From a bacterium (lineage in GTDB: Bacteria > Desulfobacterota > Anaeroferrophillalia > Anaeroferrophillales > Tharpellaceae), in assembly GCA_029935295.1 (NCBI GenBank), contig JAOZKP010000068.1, forward strand, positions 1-11,785: DNA of 11,785 nt, given 5' to 3'. Shown piece after piece: positions 6,301-11,785 of this stretch. Within the stretch, counting starts at the first letter, position 1. Each line of letters opens with the position of its first letter. The translations under genes were made by a program, and so were the position numbers. The notes beneath the pieces are model-generated. The model ran no database searches. It saw only the letters and a list, made by a program, of their open reading frames with translations, and had not been told where the DNA came from.

Positions 6301-6395
6301 TGTCTGGATTGGGGTCATTGCTGGTGCAAGGTGCGTCAGCACCCCAGCTTTGACCCCGTTAATGAGGGCGAAGCGACATTCGATAACATTTGTTA
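6301..6395. repeat. Dispersed hairpin repeat, copy A
   Basis: This is one of two direct copies in the window (the other is 10850-10923). The core is GGGGTCATTGCT (6311-6322) and AGCTTTGACCCC (6346-6357), which pair as an interrupted hairpin, followed by the shared tail TGAGGGCGAAGC and TTCGAT. About 63 of 72 aligned positions agree with copy B by hand count. Copy A carries 23 extra bases in the loop, including GGTGC and GCACC, which lengthen the hairpin. It sits inside the envelope operon, between two exported-protein genes, and could affect read-through or message stability. Such elements resemble the REP-like repeats moved by Y1-type transposases, but no transposase gene is present here. 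Confidence 0.85.
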
Positions 6396-6396
6396 T
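6383..6396. promoter_or_regulatory. Small perfect palindrome upstream of an exported-protein gene
   Basis: ATAACA, TT, TGTTAT is a perfect 6-bp inverted repeat at the end of repeat copy A, 27 bases before the next ATG. The matching site in copy B is not symmetrical, so the symmetry is specific to this copy. It could be an operator or a chance A/T palindrome. Confidence 0.2.
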
Positions 6397-6423
6397 AGAT
6401 TTAAATAATAAAAGGAGCGGAAA

Positions 6424-7137
6424 ATGAAAAAATTATTTTTACTGGTTATGGCCCTGATTATGGTTGCGGGCGTTAGCTCTCTGCGGCCGGATCACTGCTT
6501 GGCGCAATCTCTGTATGAATATTATGCCGATGCTTCTGCCGGCAGTCTCGACAAAGAGACTCAAGCGATGGGACGTGAACTCAGAAAAACCTTCAGTCAG
6601 AAGAACATCCACATCAATCAACAGAAAATAGATTTTGCCACCTATTTTACCAATCTCAAAAAAGCGGTTCTTTACGGCAATAAACTGTCGACATACAGTC
6701 AATATCGCAAGGATCTTGATTTTGCCCGTGACAATGAACTCTTCAAAGGGCTTCCCGCAACCCCCAGAGATCAGGTCTCCGGGAAAGAGATGCTCTCCCG
6801 GAAAGAATTTGTCGCCGAAAAATATGAACGGACCAAAGGCAATGTTGAAGATGAAATCGAAATCTATATAGATCTTTTGACGCTGTCACTGGATGTCTGC
6901 GAATCTATGTCTGTTAATGATTTAAGCGGTTTTATTGAGCTTAAAGAAAATCGTAATCAGATTTTGAAGTGGCAGCAGAGTGAAGAGTTTGCGGCTTATC
7001 AAGAGAGAAGTACAGATCTTAACCAGGCCTGGCCGGATATTGAAAAACGGATTGCGACACAATGTACTCTCTGGCAGGATCGCCCGGTCACACCGGATGC
7101 GCCGATCATAAGTGCCAGCCTGGTTAATGCTCTGTAA
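6424..7137 (+). CDS. Exported protein of unknown family
   Basis: This 237-residue protein is not recognised. MKKLFLLVMALIMVAGV is a classic signal peptide, with likely cleavage after CLA at residue 27. Cys25 lies just before the site and is not in a lipobox. The mature part is helical, polar and rich in Lys, Glu and Gln. It has only two cysteines (159 and 214), which could form one disulfide. The ribosome site AAGGAG (6412-6417) lies 6 bases before the ATG. Its stop is 18 bases before the ATG of the TonB-like gene, whose ribosome site follows immediately, so the two are co-transcribed. It probably acts in the periplasm with the TonB/ExbB/ExbD-like set, judging by position only. Confidence 0.85.
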   Translation: MKKLFLLVMALIMVAGVSSLRPDHCLAQSLYEYYADASAGSLDKETQAMGRELRKTFSQKNIHINQQKIDFATYFTNLKKAVLYGNKLSTYSQYRKDLDFARDNELFKGLPATPRDQVSGKEMLSRKEFVAEKYERTKGNVEDEIEIYIDLLTLSLDVCESMSVNDLSGFIELKENRNQILKWQQSEEFAAYQERSTDLNQAWPDIEKRIATQCTLWQDRPVTPDAPIISASLVNAL

Positions 7138-7155
7138 TTGAGGAAGGTGTTTAAG

Positions 7156-8673
7156 ATGCGGAAATATTTATGGCAAAGCGACGGGCGGCTTAAGACCGGT
7201 CGCATCAGTTTGATATTTTTTCTCTGTCTGCTGCTGGGTCTGGGATTGATTTTTAAGCTGCAGCAGCCGGTAGATAAGGCGATTGTCGTGGTTCGGCATA
7301 TCTTTGCCGCGTCCCCGCAACCCAAGCCTGAAACTAAAACTGAGAAGAATAAGCCGGTCGCAAAAACTGAGAATAAAACTATCGTAAAGCCGAAAAAAAC
7401 AGCACCGGAACCGCGGCCGGAACTGGTGAAAGTGGCTCATGCTGAACCTGCTGAAAAGCCGGTTGCACCGGCCCCGGAAATTACGGAAACGCCGAAAAAG
7501 GTTCAGGCTGTAAAAAAAGTTACTTCCGAATCTCTGGTCAAAAAACTGGAACCTAAAATGGAGAATATGGAAACCGCGAAATTGCCGGCCGGGATTCCGG
7601 CCGCGGTTACCACAAAAAAATCGGTGCTGCCTGAAAAAGATCCGATTCAGGATGTCAAAGTTGTGCAACCGGCTGTTTCTGAAGTGAAAGCAGAATCTGT
7701 GGCTGATTTATCAGTAGCGAAAAAACCTCAGGCTGTATCTTCAGCAGCAGATATTCTGACTGAAGAGCTGGTCGTAGCTCCGCCTCTCTTGCAGCCGTCA
7801 ATTTTACAATTGCCGAAATCGCCGCCGGATAAGCCGGCCCGCCCAACATCGGTTACGCTTCTGACGAAAGCACAGCGTCAGATTCTGCAGCCAAAGCCGG
7901 CTGCGGTCCAATCTCGGGAAAAACCGGCACCGCAGGTTAAATTTGCGGCAATAAAACCGCTTAAGGTTAAAAAAACTCCGGCAAAAGGAGAAGTTAAACC
8001 TGGAAAAAGTGATTTTAAGCCTGTTTCGGCAAAATTGTCAGCAAAACCGGAAGTTGTGCAAGATGGCAAAGCTCCGGGAATTACCGTGGCCAAAAAAGAG
8101 TATAAAAAACTCCATCACGCCTGGCAGGCTGCCGGCCGGAGCGAGAAAGATGATGCTCACGTTATTCCGTTGCAGATCGAAAACTTAAGGGTCGCCTACG
8201 ATCTTCTGCAGATGAAAGCGGTGGTGATTCGTCCGGATGAAAGTTGTATCGATCTGACTGACGGCAGCCGGATTCCGCTAGCTTCACTCGATCGTTTTTC
8301 CAGCACCGTTCTTCGGGTTGATGACCCTTGGCAGAAGTGGGGCACACAGCTTAGGGCCGCGGGTTTAAGGCCGGGGCAACCATTCAAAGTGCGTTACTAT
8401 CTTTACGATTTTGTCTGTCGTTCAATTTATGCCCGGGTTAACCAGGCGTACCAGTGGTCTCTGGCAAAGGGGATGATTCAGGCTGAAACTAGGCCTGATG
8501 AAGTGGATGTTTTAGGGCGTACGTTTGTTATCAAGCGCACCGGCGGCGGGGCCTTCGGGGTTTTTGTGCCGCTCTCACTTAAAACCAGTGACGGCCGTTT
8601 GGTTAAGATAGATCCTATCTGCTTCAATAATGCTCCGGATATAAATGCTCTACGCAGTGCCGGACTCATCTAA
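7156..8673 (+). CDS. TonB-like membrane-anchored Lys/Pro/Ala-rich protein
   Basis: The 505-residue protein has TonB/TolA-like architecture. A short basic cytoplasmic N-terminus and one membrane helix (about 17-35) are followed by about 260 residues dominated by Lys, Pro, Ala, Val and Glu, long enough to reach across the periplasm. A compact C-terminal domain covers about 310-505. That last domain contains blocks such as IPLQIENLRVAYDLLQM, DPWQKWGTQLRAAGL and GRTFVIKRTGGGAFGVFVPL, plus three cysteines. I do not recognise it as TonB_C or TolA_C, so the family is unassigned. The ATG at 7156 is chosen because AGGAAGG ends 8 bases upstream; a TTG at 7138 abutting the previous stop would place the ribosome site inside the gene. 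ExbB-like and ExbD-like genes follow, which supports a role as energy transmitter. That role is inference. Confidence 0.8.
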   Translation: MRKYLWQSDGRLKTGRISLIFFLCLLLGLGLIFKLQQPVDKAIVVVRHIFAASPQPKPETKTEKNKPVAKTENKTIVKPKKTAPEPRPELVKVAHAEPAEKPVAPAPEITETPKKVQAVKKVTSESLVKKLEPKMENMETAKLPAGIPAAVTTKKSVLPEKDPIQDVKVVQPAVSEVKAESVADLSVAKKPQAVSSAADILTEELVVAPPLLQPSILQLPKSPPDKPARPTSVTLLTKAQRQILQPKPAAVQSREKPAPQVKFAAIKPLKVKKTPAKGEVKPGKSDFKPVSAKLSAKPEVVQDGKAPGITVAKKEYKKLHHAWQAAGRSEKDDAHVIPLQIENLRVAYDLLQMKAVVIRPDESCIDLTDGSRIPLASLDRFSSTVLRVDDPWQKWGTQLRAAGLRPGQPFKVRYYLYDFVCRSIYARVNQAYQWSLAKGMIQAETRPDEVDVLGRTFVIKRTGGGAFGVFVPLSLKTSDGRLVKIDPICFNNAPDINALRSAGLI

Positions 8674-8707
8674 TTTAACTACCTGTCCAAACTGAAAGAG
8701 GATAACA

Positions 8708-9301
8708 ATGCAATTTGTGAGCTGGTTTTTCAATAATTTTGGTCTGTTTTTTGGTGCAGTTTTTCTGGTCTATATCTACCTGATGATAAATCGTCTGACG
8801 ATAATCTATGATTATTTGCGCTTTGTTTCGATTCGTGATTTGAGTTATCGGGAGGAGGTTGGTCAACGGGATTCATTGACATTCTTGCGGCCATTTTTTG
8901 CCCGGTTGCGGGCTGCTTCCAGCGCTGGCCGGGAGTCGGTTATAGATGCCATCTGGTCAGAAGTCGAAGGTCGAATCGGAATCCATTTTACGGCTCTGAA
9001 CGGTTATGTCAATACGCTGATTCTGATCGGTTTTGCGGGCACGATTTTTGGATCAATCGGGGCTTTTAACGAAATGTTTACCGGGCTTGCCCGGGGTGAA
9101 ACCGCAACCGTGGTGTTTGCCGCAGCCTGGAACAGTGGCCTGGCAACCGCGCTTTATACATCTCTCGGGGCCGGGGTTATCGGCGGGATTGTCGTCACTT
9201 TAATATACTCCCGCTACCTGATGACGCGCATGAAACGTCTGGAAACCCTGGTTGGCTTGCGCATAAGTGAAATTATCGGCCGGCAGGCCGAAGCCCAATA
9301 A
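8708..9301 (+). CDS. ExbB/TolQ/MotA-family proton channel protein
   Basis: This family forms the pentameric inner-membrane stator around a dimer of an ExbD/TolR/MotB-type protein and converts proton flow into mechanical work. The 197-residue product has three membrane helices (about 8-28, 99-121 and 145-168). A cytoplasmic loop between the first two gives ExbB/TolQ-type topology, unlike the four helices of MotA. Helices 2 and 3 carry the family signature: LILIGFAGTIFGSIGAF at 104-120 and NSGLATALYTSLGAGVIGG at 142-160, with Thr147 and Thr151 near the conserved pore position. It is shorter than E. coli ExbB or TolQ. Ribosome site GAGG lies 6 bases before the ATG. Placed after the TonB-like gene and before the ExbD-like gene, it should be the motor channel of this set. 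The lack of a TolB/Pal or TonB_C partner argues against a standard Tol-Pal or Ton system. Confidence 0.92.
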   Translation: MQFVSWFFNNFGLFFGAVFLVYIYLMINRLTIIYDYLRFVSIRDLSYREEVGQRDSLTFLRPFFARLRAASSAGRESVIDAIWSEVEGRIGIHFTALNGYVNTLILIGFAGTIFGSIGAFNEMFTGLARGETATVVFAAAWNSGLATALYTSLGAGVIGGIVVTLIYSRYLMTRMKRLETLVGLRISEIIGRQAEAQ

Positions 9302-9340
9302 TCTGTTCATAAATAATTTTGCATTATTGAGGTATGTGAC

Positions 9341-9814
9341 ATGGCACGTTATCGCCGCGCCGGAGCGACCGGCATTGATCAGCGGGTTGTTGATCCCGGG
9401 AAAGATCTTTTTGCCTATCTTTTTATCCTGATTATGGTTTTTTCATTTATGCTTTTGATGACGACCGAAGAGCGCCATGCCAGTCAGCATAATCAGCGGG
9501 CACCGGAGAGCACCAAAGCAGCCCGGTCGCAGCTTGCAGAGATCTCTTTTAACGCAATCGGCCGGCTCGAAAAAGATGGTGATGAAGTGGCGATGTTCTT
9601 TGCCGGTAAAGAGTATTTCCCGCTGCGTGATCTGGAAAAACTTACTGCCGATGGCCGTATTACCATCTCTAAAACTGAAAATGGTGAAGTTAAACAGATT
9701 ATCTATCTCAGCACAGACGATGCGGATAAACTCTCTCTCGCAGAATATCTCTCTGCGTTCAGCTTTCTCGGTGAACACGGTATCAATGTCGCTTTTGCTG
9801 ATCGGGTGAATTGA
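9341..9814 (+). CDS. ExbD/TolR-like stator partner
   Basis: The 157-residue protein has ExbD/TolR topology: a short cytoplasmic N-terminus, one membrane helix at about 23-41 and a periplasmic domain. The DPGKDLFAYLFILI segment puts Asp22 at the start of the helix, where ExbD and TolR carry the conserved proton-carrying aspartate (PFIDVML in ExbD). The periplasmic part ends with a pattern like the ExbD fold: a predicted strand with FFAGKEYFPLRDLEKL, then IIYLSTDDADKLSLAEYLSAFSFL (about 120-143) and a final GINVAFAD strand. The periplasmic linker (about 43-70) is more polar than usual. Ribosome site GAGGT lies 7 bases before the ATG. Overall similarity is weak, so the assignment rests on the Asp, the topology, the size and the position after the ExbB-like gene. 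Confidence 0.8.
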   Translation: MARYRRAGATGIDQRVVDPGKDLFAYLFILIMVFSFMLLMTTEERHASQHNQRAPESTKAARSQLAEISFNAIGRLEKDGDEVAMFFAGKEYFPLRDLEKLTADGRITISKTENGEVKQIIYLSTDDADKLSLAEYLSAFSFLGEHGINVAFADRVN

Positions 9815-9816
9815 AA

Positions 9817-10602
9817 ATGTTAAAATTGTATATCGTCCTGCTGGCTTCGGTAATTGCATTGCAACTTTGTGGTGTGGGTTCCACTTTTGCCGAGCCTGTC
9901 AAAACCCAGGATCCCTGGGCCTGCCTGCAAAAATCATTTCCAAAAAGTTCGATAAAGTCGAGGCCGCCGACGATTTTGCATAACACGCAAATTAAGGTTT
10001 ATCATAGTGATCCCTGGCAGCGTCTAAGAGAGATCGTAATCCCTTTTTCGCTTGCCGATGATGAAAAATTAAATCATGGAACCGGCACCGAAGTTGCGGA
10101 AAAAGTGCACCGAAAACTTAAACCCTGGCATAAATATATCCAACGTGCGGCCCGTCTTTTTCAGGTGCCTGTAGCAATTATTGAGGCCGTGATTATGGTC
10201 GAATCGGGCGGCAATCCTCAGGCTAAAGCGAAAACCAGCAGTGCGTCAGGACTGATGCAGACAATTAAAGCGACTTTTGCCGAGGGCCGCCGGTCCCTGG
10301 CTGCCAAAGGAATTGTCTGTGTCGATGATCCGTTTGACCCGCAGGCATCAATCCTGGTCGGAACCTGGTATCTTAAGCGGATGTTTGATCAGGCCCAGGC
10401 CGACGGTAAACCCGGGGTTGATAATCGGGCCGCGATAAGTTCGTGGCACTATCCCCTACAATACTACTATTCCGGCCCCGGGCACGGTCGCAAGAAAGCA
10501 CCAATAATCCTGATCTACAGCGGCGGAGAGCGTATTTTAATTGATAAACCAGCTTATTCACGCAAAGTCATGGTTTGGGCTGAAAGTCTGACTGCAACCT
10601 GA
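9817..10602 (+). CDS. SLT-type lytic transglycosylase
   Basis: This enzyme would cleave the MurNAc-GlcNAc bond of peptidoglycan with formation of 1,6-anhydro-MurNAc. From the ATG at 9817 (261 residues), a signal peptide ends near TFA at residue 25. A linker of about 75 residues follows, then the SLT/Slt70-type goose-lysozyme fold from about 104. Key motifs are VPVAIIEAVIMVESGGNP with the catalytic Glu129, SGLMQ at 144-148 and YYYSGPGHGR near 216-225. The last ones match the E-S, GLMQ and AYNxG-type motifs of family 1 transglycosylases. A TTG at 9811 overlapping the previous stop would add two residues; I prefer the ATG, which has GGTGA 7 bases upstream. The start overlaps the ExbD-like end region, so expression is coupled. 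It probably opens the cell wall locally for the neighbouring envelope machine. Confidence 0.9.
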   Translation: MLKLYIVLLASVIALQLCGVGSTFAEPVKTQDPWACLQKSFPKSSIKSRPPTILHNTQIKVYHSDPWQRLREIVIPFSLADDEKLNHGTGTEVAEKVHRKLKPWHKYIQRAARLFQVPVAIIEAVIMVESGGNPQAKAKTSSASGLMQTIKATFAEGRRSLAAKGIVCVDDPFDPQASILVGTWYLKRMFDQAQADGKPGVDNRAAISSWHYPLQYYYSGPGHGRKKAPIILIYSGGERILIDKPAYSRKVMVWAESLTAT

Positions 10603-10633
10603 AATGGAGTTTATCCAGAGAAGGAGTTTGATA

Positions 10634-10744
10634 ATGAATAATAGCGAACGCGACGATTATTCAACTTCCGGTGAGAGATACTCAATTGTCCGTCTGTGTC
10701 TGGGGGCCGTAATCCTGATTGTATCCTACCTGCTTACCCATTAA
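10634..10744 (+). CDS. 36-residue single-pass membrane protein
   Basis: A short gene with strong signals: AAGGAG at 10621-10626, 7 bases, then ATG and a TAA stop at 10742-10744. It lies 31 bases after the transglycosylase. The product starts with a hydrophilic stretch of about 17 residues (MNNSERDDYSTSGERYS) and ends with one hydrophobic helix (VRLCLGAVILIVSYLL, about 19-34) and a Thr-His tail. It resembles the small membrane subunits often left out of annotation. It is the last gene of the envelope operon before the repeat-bearing gap, and is plausibly an accessory of the ExbB/ExbD-like complex, but no family is recognised. Confidence 0.65.
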   Translation: MNNSERDDYSTSGERYSIVRLCLGAVILIVSYLLTH

Positions 10745-11049
10745 TCATTGGTGAAATCCAAGTAAAGAGCCGATGCCAAAAATTAGGTGCAGGCTTAGGC
10801 TTCGCCCCTCTGTAACTGAGGTCACCACACGACAGACAAAAACTCGATATGTCTCGATTGGGGTCATTGCTTTAGCTTTGACCCCGTTTGTGAGGGCGAA
10901 GCAATGTTCGATGCTATTTGTTACGTTGCCAGTTGATAATTAATTAGGTATTGCTTTGAACCGATGATTTATGCTTAAATGATTTCGGTGATTTAACGTG
11001 GGTTTTCCAATTGTCAGTTTTTTCCAGGAAAAGGGTTGAATTTTTATCG
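10745..11049. other. Intergenic region with repeat copy B
   Basis: No gene is supported in these 305 bases. The region holds repeat copy B (10850-10923). It also holds a longer-range inverted pair: GCTTCGCCCCTC at 10799-10810 and GAGGGCGAAGC at 10892-10902, which are complementary apart from one extra base and enclose most of copy B. The remainder is A/T rich. No clear promoter or ribosome site for the next gene was found. Confidence 0.7.
10850..10923. repeat. Dispersed hairpin repeat, copy B
   Basis: Direct copy of the element at 6301-6395. It contains GGGGTCATTGCT, TT, AGCTTTGACCCC (a hairpin with a 7-bp outer stem), then TGAGGGCGAAGC and TTCGAT. It lacks the 23-base loop insertion of copy A. 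It lies about 4.5 kb from copy A in the same orientation, after the last gene of the envelope operon. The hairpin is not followed by a T run, so it is not a standard intrinsic terminator, although it could still weaken read-through. Confidence 0.85.
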
Positions 11050-11785
11050 ATGATTAATTTGAAGTTAACGGAAAACGAAAGATCGCGTGGTCTGTCTGCT
11101 GTAATTTCTATATTTCTGTCTGTTATTATATTTTACACGCTCACCTTGTCGCTGCCGGGAGTTGCGGCCGCCGGTTTCTGGGATACCGAGCCGGAACCGG
11201 AAAAGGTGACTCTGGACATTGCGGTCAGTAATCTTTGTGAACAACTGGCCGATCAGGCCGGGCTCGTTCGCGGTAAACCGGTATTAATCAGCACCAATGA
11301 TTTTTTTGATGCGCACAGCGGTTTGAGTCTGCCGCTGGCGGTGCAACTGCGCGGGAAATTTATTACAAATATGAAAAAGCAGGGCGCCCGGGTGCTTCTG
11401 CCGGGCAGTGATGAGGATAAATATCTCATTCTCCAGGGAACCTGGCAGAAAGAGGGTAAATTTCTGGGTCTGGATATAAAGATAATGGGTCTAAACAGTG
11501 ATGGCCCTGAGGTCGTGGCCGCCGCCAGCAGTAAAATTCTGCTTAAGCGCATTGATGAGCGGGCCCTGGTTGCCAACCTTGATTCCTGGGGCCGTTATCT
11601 GGTGCGAAAACTTGAAAGCCGGGTGCGTAATCGCAAACGGCATACCGTTTATTTAAGGAAGTTTCGTCCCAAAGGCGAGCTTAATTCACATCCGGATCTG
11701 GCCCTCTATCTGGCCGATTGGATGCGGCCGGCATTGGCGGAGAGTAATCTCTTTCGGGTCCTAGACCCGCAGCGGGAACTTAAAA
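11050..11785 (+). CDS. Exported FlgO-like/CsgG-like protein, partial at window edge
   Basis: An open frame of 245 codons runs off the end of the window. A basic N-terminus and a long hydrophobic stretch (about 15-40, ending in LPGVAAAG) form a signal peptide or anchor. Residues 53-165 look FlgO-like. They open with VTLDIAVSNLCEQLADQ, continue with KPVLISTNDFFDAHSGLSLPLAVQL and end with KYLILQGTWQ, as in FlgO and related proteins that assemble in the outer membrane. From about 198 a second unit starts (HTVYLRKFRP...LALYLADWMRPALAESNLFRVLD), like the first strand and helix of CsgG/FlgO-type domains, so there may be two such domains. The start is uncertain: no good ribosome site precedes the ATG, and AAAGGG lies 14 bases upstream. 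It is separated from the envelope operon by 305 bases. Confidence 0.7.
   Translation, partial: MINLKLTENERSRGLSAVISIFLSVIIFYTLTLSLPGVAAAGFWDTEPEPEKVTLDIAVSNLCEQLADQAGLVRGKPVLISTNDFFDAHSGLSLPLAVQLRGKFITNMKKQGARVLLPGSDEDKYLILQGTWQKEGKFLGLDIKIMGLNSDGPEVVAAASSKILLKRIDERALVANLDSWGRYLVRKLESRVRNRKRHTVYLRKFRPKGELNSHPDLALYLADWMRPALAESNLFRVLDPQRELK

Noticed and set aside
6311..6357. Intrinsic terminator at the GGGGTCA...TGACCCC hairpin
   Set aside because: No run of T follows the stem, and the same element recurs at 10850-10923 as a dispersed repeat.
6378..6387. Third TTCGATAAC site upstream of the exported gene at 6424 as another copy of the shared promoter
   Set aside because: It lies within repeat copy A, and no TTGA box is found 15 bases upstream, so the match covers only half the motif.
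7138..7155. TTG start giving the TonB-like protein six more residues
   Set aside because: The AGGAAGG ribosome site lies inside this extension and is well spaced for the ATG at 7156.
7168..7668. 166-codon minus-strand frame rich in Phe and Arg opposite the TonB-like gene
   Set aside because: Its composition is the mirror of the Lys/Pro/Ala-rich coding strand, a typical antisense artefact.
8708..9814. MotA/MotB flagellar stator
   Set aside because: The channel protein has three helices and no MotA-size cytoplasmic domain, and the partner lacks an OmpA-type peptidoglycan-binding domain; ExbB/ExbD-like fits better.

Overview
The window looks like a chromosomal stretch of a Gram-negative bacterium with an outer membrane. 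A Desulfobacterota/deltaproteobacterial source is my best guess, from the adjacent pdxJ-acpS pair, the style of the dispersed CACAGAG and GGGGTCA...TGACCCC repeats, and the density of exported and lipoprotein genes. This is inference; no rRNA or other taxonomic marker is present. No tRNA, rRNA, CRISPR array or transposase gene was seen.

Layout. (1) 53-1143, minus strand: a housekeeping pair, pdxJ then acpS, overlapping by 4 bases. (2) 1144-1322: a gap with a near-perfect 27-bp inverted repeat. (3) 1323-4196, minus strand: a tight four-gene regulatory operon. In transcription order it holds a FliA-like sigma factor, a soluble HC2 zinc-finger anti-sigma-like protein, a Lon-type (S16) protease domain fused to a membrane segment and an extracytoplasmic domain, and a 67-residue membrane protein. 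(4) 4197-4571: a divergent intergenic region with one promoter-like motif facing each way (TTG, 16 bases, TTCGATAA), plus hairpins. (5) 4572-10744, plus strand: eight genes for envelope proteins. They are a Cys-rich lipoprotein, two exported proteins of unknown family, a TonB-like Lys/Pro/Ala-rich protein with one membrane anchor, an ExbB/TolQ/MotA-like channel protein, an ExbD/TolR-like protein, an SLT-type lytic transglycosylase, and a 36-residue membrane protein. (6) 10745-11049: a gap with the second copy of a dispersed repeat. (7) 11050 to the edge: a partial exported protein with FlgO-like and CsgG-like features.

Working model (inference). The plus-strand genes would make a proton-motive-force-driven envelope machine: ExbB/ExbD-like motor, TonB-like transmitter, peptidoglycan-opening transglycosylase, and lipoprotein and periplasmic partners. 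The divergent operon would control it. The sigma factor would be held by the zinc-finger protein, and the membrane-anchored Lon-like protease could link an envelope signal to loss of that anti-sigma. Identically spaced promoter-like motifs in front of both operons suggest one sigma factor controls both. I know of no named system with this gene set. The two direct copies of the GGGGTCA repeat (6301-6395 and 10850-10923) bracket the block from the third exported gene to the 36-residue gene.
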